From the NCBI GenBank assembly GCA_964507795.1, contig CAZDQV010000074.1, forward strand, positions 1-10,154: a stretch of 10,154 nt of DNA, written 5' to 3'. The notes under the pieces were generated by a model that was not told the origin of the DNA, did not search any database, and saw nothing but the letters and a program-made list of their open reading frames with translations. The DNA is from UMGS973 sp964507795. Its GTDB lineage: Bacteria; Bacillota; Clostridia; Peptostreptococcales; Anaerovoracaceae. Position numbers and translations under genes: made by a program. Below, in pieces: positions 1 through 4,947 of this stretch; positions within the stretch are counted from its first letter, which is position 1; each line of letters opens with the position of its first letter.

Positions 1-53
1 AATGATAACATTTTTATCTATCCCAAATAACATGAAACCACTGGAGGTCTCTT

Positions 54-743
54 ATGACAAACAAAGAACAAACCCTTATACGTATCCCAAACGGTTATGA
101 CCAATGTCAGTATGCCTTTTTCCCGGGATTGACACTTTGTGCATTCTCACCGGAGCAGGTCGTTTTGGCATACGAGACAATCCTGCAGCAATTTGATGAC
201 AGTGCAATATTCATATCTCAAAATGATGCTGAAACAATAAAAAAATATTGGTCGGATATGGGAAAGCCCACCGTTATAACGGCAAATTCTTCTGATGCTC
301 TCATGTTCAGAGAGGCCTTCCCTGGAATGCATGTCGTATCTCTTTTTGAACAATTCGCGAAATGGAATATCTTCGGCTCATGTGTCCATGACGGATACAA
401 TCTGATCGAGGGTGAAGCTCTTTCAAACAAAGCTCTGAAAGCCCTGCTTGAAACCATGGGCGCAACAATCAAAGAAGGCATCCGCGATGACAAGCTGCCT
501 TTGCTTACATGCGACATTGAAACAAGAAACAAGTTGCTTTCAGAAGGCAAAGATGCATACTATGCCCTGGATTTGTTTTTTGAAAACGATCCGGAAGAAG
601 ATGCAGAGCATGACCATGAAAATCATCAGCAACCGGCACTTCGCTCACCGGATGAATGCAGGGCAAAGCTTTGTGATACATCTGTGCAGAGCGAGAATAT
701 TTCTGATTTGATTGAAACATTGAATACCCTGTTTTTTGCATAG
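54..743 (+). CDS. Hypothetical protein of unknown function (229 aa)
   Basis: An intact reading frame with a clear ribosome binding site (GGAGG at 43-47, six bases before the ATG), so I judge it a real gene. I do not recognise the family. It looks soluble and cytoplasmic: no signal peptide and no membrane segment. Residues 30-110 read as alternating hydrophobic strands and helices (for example AIFISQND at 51-58, then KPTVITANSSD and MHVVSLFEQF), suggesting an alpha/beta fold. Residues 177-192 form a short acidic, histidine-containing tract (ENDPEEDAEHDHENHQ) that could be a flexible linker or bind metal; this is inference. Five cysteines (18, 29, 110, 153, 202) plus C207 are scattered without a CxxC pattern. 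It converges on the methyltransferase gene with only 7 bases between the stops and no obvious terminator. The promoter probably lies left of the window. Confidence 0.75.
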   Translation: MTNKEQTLIRIPNGYDQCQYAFFPGLTLCAFSPEQVVLAYETILQQFDDSAIFISQNDAETIKKYWSDMGKPTVITANSSDALMFREAFPGMHVVSLFEQFAKWNIFGSCVHDGYNLIEGEALSNKALKALLETMGATIKEGIRDDKLPLLTCDIETRNKLLSEGKDAYYALDLFFENDPEEDAEHDHENHQQPALRSPDECRAKLCDTSVQSENISDLIETLNTLFFA

Positions 744-750
744 CATCTGC

Positions 751-1560
751 CTATTTGTCCCACCCTATAAAAGCCCATGTGGCTACGCCATCATGATCAT
801 ACCGCCAGAGTTCCCCTTCCTTAACAAGGTGGAGTTTTGTATATTCTACAAGTTTACGGTGCTGCTCTTGTGTCAGCTTTTCCGGGAATTTTTCACTCAC
901 CTTTTGAATGCAATCATCAAAGCTGTCATACTTCTGGCTTTTAAATCGTCCTGATATGTATGAGAGCTCCGGCATTTTATTCATATCAAAGAGAATATTC
1001 ATAATATATATGAAGACTCCATAGTCCGGTTTGTTATACCCTATTTCTTCTGCTATCCTGCGATCGTATCCATATTTGCCGGTTGTCCATACGCCCACCC
1101 CTACTCTTCTCGAAGCCTTTGACTCCAGTTTTTTGAGGCAGCCTTCAACGTCATCAGCTATAAGGGAGCGGGATGATAATGCCACATCACACACCGGAAT
1201 TCCCCGCAGACTCCAGTCTTCATTCCAGTCAAGCTGTATTGGATGTATCAGGTCTGACAGGCCAAGCTTTTGAGCATCCTGTTCCAGGATCTCAAGCATT
1301 TTAGGCGAAAAGTCCGCCGCATATACCTCATGTCCTTTTTGGGCAAACGGTATTGCCAGGGTGCCTGAAGCACAGCCCATATCAAATATTGTTTCTCCGG
1401 GTTTGAACCCAACTTTCTCATAAAAAATCTCGGCGTACGGATCTTTTTCTCCCGGCTTTGGATCTTTTCGAAATCTTGGTGCAAATTCATTCCAGAATTC
1501 CACATCGTCATTATGCCCTGTACTTTTTCTTGTGTTTCTCCATTCCTTGTTCCAGTCCAT
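751..1560 (-). CDS. Class I SAM-dependent methyltransferase, substrate unknown (269 aa)
   Basis: A cytoplasmic methyltransferase with a Rossmann-like AdoMet-binding fold. Motif I is clear at residues 59-76 (FDMGCASGTLAIPFAQKG), followed by the acidic end of strand 2 at D83 (AADFSP) and a post-II segment QLDWNEDW (109-116). The N-terminus (MDWNKEWRNT, then FWNEFAPRFRKD) is rich in Trp and Arg, as in a group of small-molecule-type methyltransferases; the C-terminal half (160-269) should hold the substrate lid. I chose the start at 1560 rather than an in-frame ATG at 1587 because an AGGGAG site sits about 6 bases before it, whereas the upstream ATG has none. Nothing in the sequence names the substrate. 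It is divergent from the Crp/Fnr regulator and shares the 1561-1755 spacer, so it is a candidate target of that regulator. Confidence 0.88.
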   Translation of the reverse strand: MDWNKEWRNTRKSTGHNDDVEFWNEFAPRFRKDPKPGEKDPYAEIFYEKVGFKPGETIFDMGCASGTLAIPFAQKGHEVYAADFSPKMLEILEQDAQKLGLSDLIHPIQLDWNEDWSLRGIPVCDVALSSRSLIADDVEGCLKKLESKASRRVGVGVWTTGKYGYDRRIAEEIGYNKPDYGVFIYIMNILFDMNKMPELSYISGRFKSQKYDSFDDCIQKVSEKFPEKLTQEQHRKLVEYTKLHLVKEGELWRYDHDGVATWAFIGWDK

Positions 1561-1694
1561 TTCATTCTCCCTATATTTCAATTTCATCTTTGCTCATAGA
1601 ATAACATATCTTTTGGCAAAGTTGTACATATAATTTGCCTTCTGACTCTTACATAACAAAAATGTTTTCTCTTTGAAGAAGATGTTTACACAAG

Positions 1695-1710
1695 TGTTGT
1701 CAAACCAACA
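1695..1710. promoter_or_regulatory. Putative Crp/Fnr-type operator (TGTTG-N6-CAACA)
   Basis: A perfect 5+5 inverted repeat, TGTTG TCAAAC CAACA, with the same 16-bp spacing as CRP sites (TGTGA-N6-TCACA). Its centre (1702.5) is about 42 bases upstream of the transcription start expected from the -10 at 1733-1738, the class II activator position. The same core recurs at 2432-2447 just after the regulator gene. Assignment to the adjacent regulator is inference. Confidence 0.5.
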
Positions 1711-1732
1711 TTTTTTTGATATATTCTTATTA

Positions 1733-1738
1733 TATAAT
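1733..1738 (+). promoter_or_regulatory. -10 element of the Crp/Fnr regulator promoter
   Basis: A perfect TATAAT lies 17 bases before the ATG at 1756. No match to TTGACA stands 16-18 bases upstream (the expected place reads ATTTTT), which fits a promoter that needs an activator bound at the adjacent palindrome. The start site is predicted near 1745, giving a very short leader. Confidence 0.45.
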
Positions 1739-1755
1739 TATAACTGATTCATTGC

Positions 1756-2418
1756 ATGGGGGATGTTGTATTGGATAACAAATCAGTAGAAATCTTAAAA
1801 CGAACCGGGCTTTTTAACAATCTGTCAGACAGAGAATGTGCACTGCTGTTTGATTTGATTTCAATCAGTGAAAAAACTTATCACAAAAAAGAAATCATTA
1901 TACACGAAGGCAGCGAAGTGCAGCACCTTTATATTGTCAAAAAAGGCAAGGTGATAGGTGAAAAATTTCATATAGAAGGAGAAATCAATCTGCTCAATAT
2001 GTTTGAAGAGGGTGAGATTGCAGGTCTTGAAGTCGCCAGCTCCACATTTAAAACCAGTCCTCTCACATATACTGCAGACACTGAAGTTACAATCATTCTG
2101 ATTGAAATTGCTTCGCTTCTTAACTGTCCTCTGAAAGATGTAATTCTTGAGAATATAGTTCATCTTTTGTCGGATATCAGCATCCGGCAGATGTATAAGA
2201 TACAGGTAATATCAAAGCATGGACTTCGCGACAGAATAATGTCACATCTGCTCATTATGAAACAAAAAAGAAACACAGAAGTTTTTGATATACGGATGAG
2301 TCAGGAGCAGCTGGCACAATATCTGTGCGTAAACAGAAGTGCCCTGTCATATGAGCTCAACAAGATGAAAAAAGAGGGCCTTATCGATTTCAAAAGAAGC
2401 AAATTTAAAATTCTTTAA
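1756..2418 (+). CDS. Crp/Fnr-family transcriptional regulator (220 aa)
   Basis: Residues about 20-120 form the cyclic-nucleotide-binding-type beta roll (IIIHEGSEVQHLYIVKKGKV, then EGEIAGLE), followed by the long dimer helix and a C-terminal winged helix-turn-helix at 180-210 (MSQEQLAQYL, VNRSALSYELNKMKKEGLI). It lacks the N-terminal cysteine cluster of FNR (its only cysteines are 28, 124 and 191), so an Fe-S sensor is unlikely. The CRP cAMP-contacting Arg-Ser is also not visible after the GE motif; the effector is unknown. In the recognition helix the CRP residues R180, E181 and R185 align with R194, S195 and Y199, which predicts a site other than TGTGA. The start is ambiguous: ATG 1756 has no good ribosome binding site, while an in-frame TTG at 1771 follows GGGGGA by 7 bases and would give 215 aa. 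Putative operators lie on both sides of the gene. Confidence 0.9.
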   Translation: MGDVVLDNKSVEILKRTGLFNNLSDRECALLFDLISISEKTYHKKEIIIHEGSEVQHLYIVKKGKVIGEKFHIEGEINLLNMFEEGEIAGLEVASSTFKTSPLTYTADTEVTIILIEIASLLNCPLKDVILENIVHLLSDISIRQMYKIQVISKHGLRDRIMSHLLIMKQKRNTEVFDIRMSQEQLAQYLCVNRSALSYELNKMKKEGLIDFKRSKFKIL

Positions 2419-2428
2419 AAAATTTTCA

Positions 2429-2452
2429 TGTTTGTTGGTGTGCCAACAAACA
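2429..2452. promoter_or_regulatory. Second putative operator: perfect 10-bp inverted repeat
   Basis: The arms TGTTTGTTGG and CCAACAAACA are exact reverse complements around a TGTG centre. The inner part matches the upstream site exactly as TGTTG-N6-CAACA (2432-2447). No T-run follows, so it is a poor terminator. It begins 10 bases after the regulator's stop codon, and a -10-like TAGAAT at 2470-2475 stands about 30 bases from its centre, as in the regulator promoter. Confidence 0.5.
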
Positions 2453-2469
2453 CGGAGTGAATAACAGTA

Positions 2470-2475
2470 TAGAAT
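2470..2475 (+). promoter_or_regulatory. Candidate -10 element downstream of the second operator
   Basis: TAGAAT matches the TATAAT consensus at five of six bases; an overlapping TATAGA at 2468-2473 is the alternative. No -35 match is present. Its start lies 29.5 bases from the centre of the palindrome at 2429-2452, against 30.5 bases for the equivalent pair upstream of the regulator. The predicted start is near 2482. This is weak evidence alone and meaningful only because of the repeated geometry. Confidence 0.3.
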
Positions 2476-2481
2476 ATGAGT

Positions 2482-2554
2482 ATAGAAGTTTTATCTAAAA
2501 ACAAAACGTTTGCCTCGTATTACAGACCAGAATCCTCTGGTCTGTAATTTTTTT
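2482..2554 (+). ncRNA. Candidate small RNA between operator and terminator
   Basis: If the -10-like element at 2470-2475 is used, transcription would start near 2482 and stop at the intrinsic terminator at 2519-2554, giving an RNA of about 73 nt. It would have an unstructured A-rich 5' half (TCTAAAAACAAAACG at 2494-2508) and a strong 3' hairpin with a U tail, the usual layout of a trans-acting bacterial sRNA. No ribosome binding site precedes the only ATG nearby (2476). The alternative is that this is simply the 3' UTR of the regulator mRNA. No known RNA family is recognised. Confidence 0.25.
2519..2554 (+). terminator. Strong intrinsic terminator
   Basis: A perfect 13-bp stem (ATTACAGACCAGA at 2519-2531 with TCTGGTCTGTAAT at 2536-2548) around the loop ATCC, followed by a run of seven T ending at 2554. 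It ends plus-strand transcription from the regulator, or from the candidate small RNA. On the minus strand there is no T-run after the stem, so it should not serve the 71-aa gene, whose stop codon (2553-2555) touches the T-run. Confidence 0.9.
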
Positions 2555-2768
2555 AATCAGTTATAATTCTCTCGACTTTGGCTACTGTTTCATCTTCAGA
2601 AAGCTCCATGTCAAGAATGTTCGTAACCGCATCTGCCATTTCCGGTTTTTGCATTACAAGCCTCCATATTTTTTCTCCTGAGTCCTGTGAAAGCTGCCCG
2701 CTTCTGACTTTGTACGACAAAAAGTCGGCAAGATCTGTTGCTATTTCACGTTTTTCCTTCATATCCAT
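2553..2768 (-). CDS. Small acidic helical protein, unknown function (71 aa)
   Basis: A short frame starting MDMKEKREIATDLADFLSYK and ending in ERIITD. I chose the start at 2768 because AGGAGA (2778-2783 on the minus strand) stands 9 bases upstream; an in-frame ATG at 2801 has no such site, and an ATG at 2762 is also possible. The sequence is rich in Glu, Asp and Lys, has no cysteine or His and no membrane segment, and looks mostly helical. I recognise no family. It follows tsf on the same strand by 76 bases with a hairpin between them, so it may be read at a reduced level by read-through from rpsB-tsf. The good ribosome binding site supports it as a real gene. Confidence 0.7.
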   Translation of the reverse strand: MDMKEKREIATDLADFLSYKVRSGQLSQDSGEKIWRLVMQKPEMADAVTNILDMELSEDETVAKVERIITD

Positions 2769-2801
2769 TGTCTGAAATCTCCTTTTGTTTCTTTTTAACA
2801 A

Positions 2802-2828
2802 GACCCCTGCACTTTATGTACAGGGGTC
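2802..2828 (-). terminator. Hairpin after tsf, weak or leaky terminator
   Basis: On the minus strand GACCCCTG pairs with CAGGGGTC; the stem extends by a G-T wobble and two more pairs to 11 bp with an ATAAA loop. The following TCTTGTT is a poor T-run, so termination is probably partial and some transcripts may continue into the 71-aa gene. It could also be a 3' mRNA-stabilising structure. Confidence 0.6.
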
Positions 2829-2844
2829 ATATGGTCATTTAAGC

Positions 2845-3933
2845 TTATTTCATCTGCTTAGCAACTTCTTCTGCAAAGTTTTCTTCTCTCTTTTCGATAC
2901 CTTCGCCTACTTCAAAACGTACTACCCTGGCAATTCCAAGTTCTTTGCTTACAGATTCAAGGTATTTGGCAACTGTCTGTTTGCCGTCTTCTGCTCTTAC
3001 ATAAGTCTGGTCGAGCAGGCATATTTCTTTGAGCTGCTTTGAAACACGTCCTTCAACAAGTCCTGTGAAAATCTTGTTTCCTGAGATGTTTGCTTTGTCA
3101 GCAACTGCAAGTTCTGCAAGCTTTGCTTTAGCTTCCTGTGAAAGGAAGTTAGGCAGATAGTTGAAGTTAAAGCCCTTGTCAGCTCTTTTTTCTTCTAAGA
3201 TTGCAATATCTTCTGCATCCCATACACCATCAACAGCCTTGTCCAACAATGCGTTCAGGATTGGTTTTGGAAGTGTGAACGGATCGTTTAATGCACTTTC
3301 GAGTGTGATTTCTCTGAGCTTTGCGAGTTCGTCAGCCGAAATATCCTTGCGGCTTACATACTGCGGATTCATAGCAGCAACCTGCATTGCAATGTTTGTT
3401 AATGCTTCTTTTACAGCATCAGTAGCTTCGCCGCTTCCTACAACGATAACGCCGATTCTGCCGCCGCCGTGGATATATGAAGTAACAACATCGCCTGATG
3501 CTTTTTCGATTCTTCTGATTGACATGTTTTCGCCGATCTTGGCAATCTTGGCAGTCAGCGCATCCTGTACTGTAGTGCCCTCAAAGCTCATTGCCTTGAA
3601 TGCTTCGATGTCATTGTTCTCTGCTGTCAATGCGAGTTTTGCAAGATTCTCTACAAACCCAACGAATTCTTCGTTTTTTGAAACGAAATCTGTTTCTGAA
3701 TTTACTTCAACGATAGCAGCAGTCTTGCTGTCATCGGAAAATGCGATTCTTACCAAGCCTTCTGCTGCAATCCTGCCGGCTTTTTTGGCAGCCTTTGCAA
3801 GGCCTTTTTCTCTCAAAAAGTCAACTGCTGCTTCGATGTTGCCGTCAACTTCAACCAATGCTTTTTTGCAGTCCATCATGCCTGCGCCTGTCATTTCACG
3901 CAGTTCTTTTACCATTTGTGCTGTTACAGCCAT
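2845..3933 (-). CDS. tsf: Elongation factor Ts, long form (362 aa)
   Basis: The guanine nucleotide exchange factor for EF-Tu, acting in the cytoplasm. The N-terminal UBA-like domain (VKELREMTGAGMMDCKKAL, residues 8-26) and the core signature with the EF-Tu-contacting TDFV at 81-84 (VNSETDFVSKNEEF) are intact. The end also matches the family: GLVEGRVSKQL at 291-301, VRFEVGEGIEKREENFAEEV at 338-357. At 362 residues it is much longer than the E. coli protein (283 aa). The excess is an added segment of roughly 75 residues, about 206-285, between the VSRKDISADEL and GLVEGR landmarks; it contains DPFTLPKPILNALLDKAVDG. The start has GGGAGG 7 bases upstream. It lies 19 bases after rpsB, the classic S2/EF-Ts operon. 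The pyrH and frr genes that often follow are absent. Confidence 0.97.
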   Translation of the reverse strand: MAVTAQMVKELREMTGAGMMDCKKALVEVDGNIEAAVDFLREKGLAKAAKKAGRIAAEGLVRIAFSDDSKTAAIVEVNSETDFVSKNEEFVGFVENLAKLALTAENNDIEAFKAMSFEGTTVQDALTAKIAKIGENMSIRRIEKASGDVVTSYIHGGGRIGVIVVGSGEATDAVKEALTNIAMQVAAMNPQYVSRKDISADELAKLREITLESALNDPFTLPKPILNALLDKAVDGVWDAEDIAILEEKRADKGFNFNYLPNFLSQEAKAKLAELAVADKANISGNKIFTGLVEGRVSKQLKEICLLDQTYVRAEDGKQTVAKYLESVSKELGIARVVRFEVGEGIEKREENFAEEVAKQMK

Positions 3934-3952
3934 GTTATTTCCTCCCTGAAAA

Positions 3953-4723
3953 TTATTCTTCTGTTTCTGCAGCTTCTTCTACAACTTCTGCAGCTTCTTC
4001 TGCTTCTACCGGAGCTGCTTCATCATCTGCTGCGGCATCCTCGCCCTGATTGGCTTCGATGATAGCATCAGCCATCTTGCCTGCGATTAATTTAACTGCT
4101 CTGATTGCATCGTCATTTGCAGGGATTATATAGTCAACATCATCAGGATCACAGTTGGTATCAACAATACCTACAACAGGGATACCTAAAATTCTTGCTT
4201 CTTTAACTGCGATTTTTTCTTTTTTAGGGTCTACGATGAACATTGCTCCCGGCATACCCTTCATTTCCTTGATACCGCCTAAGAATCTTTCGAGTTTTTC
4301 TGCTTCTGCTCTCAGCTTGATAACTTCTTTCTTTGCAAGCTTTTCAAAGGTTCCGTCTTCTTCCATCTTCTGAATATCATAGAGTCTCTTGATTCTTGCT
4401 GAAATTGTCTTGTAGTTTGTAAGCATACCGCCAAGCCATCTCTGGTTTACGTAGTACATGCCGCATCTCTTGGCTTCGTCTTCGATAGCTGCCTGAGCCT
4501 GTTTTTTGGTTCCTACAAAAAGAACAGGTTTGCCTGTAGCTCCGACTTCTTTCATGAATTCGTAAGCTTCTTCGATTTTTTTGACTGTCTTCTGTAAGTC
4601 GATGATGTAGATTCCGTTTCTTTCTGTGAAGATGTACGGTGCCATTTTAGGGTTCCATCTTCTTGTCTGGTGTCCGAAATGCACACCTGCTTCTAGTAAT
4701 TGTTTCATTGAAATTACTGCCAT
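3953..4723 (-). CDS. rpsB: 30S ribosomal protein S2 (256 aa)
   Basis: A structural protein of the small ribosomal subunit that helps bind bS1/mRNA and is needed for assembly of active 30S particles. Family landmarks appear in order: AGVHFGHQTRRWNPKMAPYI at 12-31, IIDLQKT (40-46), VLFVGTKKQAQ (67-77), NQRWLGGMLTNYKTI (93-107), then FIVDPKKEKIAVKEARILGI at 162-181 and VDTNCDPDDVDYIIPANDDA at 187-206. The start has an excellent AGGAGGA site 7 bases upstream. The last 30 or so residues (227-256) are an Ala/Glu/Asp-rich low-complexity tail, common in S2 of Clostridia and presumably disordered. It is the first gene of a pair with tsf. The leader upstream holds possible regulatory pairings; autogenous control by S2 is known in E. 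coli but is only inferred here. Confidence 0.98.
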   Translation of the reverse strand: MAVISMKQLLEAGVHFGHQTRRWNPKMAPYIFTERNGIYIIDLQKTVKKIEEAYEFMKEVGATGKPVLFVGTKKQAQAAIEDEAKRCGMYYVNQRWLGGMLTNYKTISARIKRLYDIQKMEEDGTFEKLAKKEVIKLRAEAEKLERFLGGIKEMKGMPGAMFIVDPKKEKIAVKEARILGIPVVGIVDTNCDPDDVDYIIPANDDAIRAVKLIAGKMADAIIEANQGEDAAADDEAAPVEAEEAAEVVEEAAETEE

Positions 4724-4869
4724 TTTAATTTCCTCCTGGTTTTTTCTTCCGCCATAATCGCTCTCGGAGCAAACTCCATTTTAACAACGCATTGCGCTGG
4801 AGCACCTGTCATCCAAGCCATATGACGTGCTATTTTGATTTAATCTGCAAACACAGCAGACCAATATAT
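4724..4869 (-). promoter_or_regulatory. Leader of the rpsB-tsf mRNA with competing short pairings
   Basis: Between the candidate promoter and rpsB lies a leader of roughly 145 nt. On the minus strand CTCCA (4798-4802), TGGAG (4774-4778), GCTCC (4766-4770) and GAGC (4761-4764) follow in order. Each can pair with its neighbour but not with both, and CTCC could also cover the GGAGG of the ribosome binding site at 4732-4737. These are only 4-5 bp each. A role in autogenous control by S2 is inference, and no known leader family is recognised. Confidence 0.3.
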
Positions 4870-4898
4870 ACTGTACTACAAAATCGTGCCGAATGCAA
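4870..4898 (-). promoter_or_regulatory. Candidate promoter for rpsB-tsf
   Basis: On the minus strand TTGCAT (4893-4898) is followed after 17 bases by TACAGT (4870-4875). Each is an imperfect match to consensus. An overlapping TATATT at 4863-4868 is an alternative -10 without a well-placed -35. A highly expressed translation operon is expected to have a promoter in this spacer, but which of these is used is uncertain. Confidence 0.3.
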
Positions 4899-4914
4899 GA
4901 ACAAAAATCAGCCT

Positions 4915-4929
4915 TTGCAAGTTTTGCAA
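4915..4929 (-). terminator. Weak inverted repeat after addB
   Basis: TTGCAA repeats around a 3-base loop, giving a 6-bp AT-rich stem 18 bases past the addB stop. A T-rich stretch follows only about 6 bases later on the minus strand. It is a marginal terminator candidate; read-through from addB into rpsB is possible. Confidence 0.25.
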
Positions 4930-4947
4930 TCACTCAAATGTGCCGCA

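Noticed and set aside
1561..1587. Nine extra N-terminal residues on the methyltransferase (start at 1587).
   Set aside because: The internal ATG at 1560 has a well-placed AGGGAG and the longer form does not.
2429..2452. The downstream palindrome as a transcription terminator of the regulator gene.
   Set aside because: No T-run follows, a much better terminator stands at 2519-2554, and the inner core repeats the promoter palindrome exactly, which favours an operator.
2476..2547. A 23-codon frame (MSIEVLSKNKT... ending PESSGL) between the second palindrome and the terminator, stopping inside the terminator stem.
   Set aside because: The nearest GGAG is 18 bases upstream, too far for a start, and an open run of this length is common by chance. 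The small-RNA or 3' UTR reading is simpler.
3161..3949. A 262-residue plus-strand frame opposite tsf.
   Set aside because: It is antisense to a fully conserved EF-Ts, has Ser/Ala-rich composition typical of a mirror frame, and has no convincing ribosome binding site.
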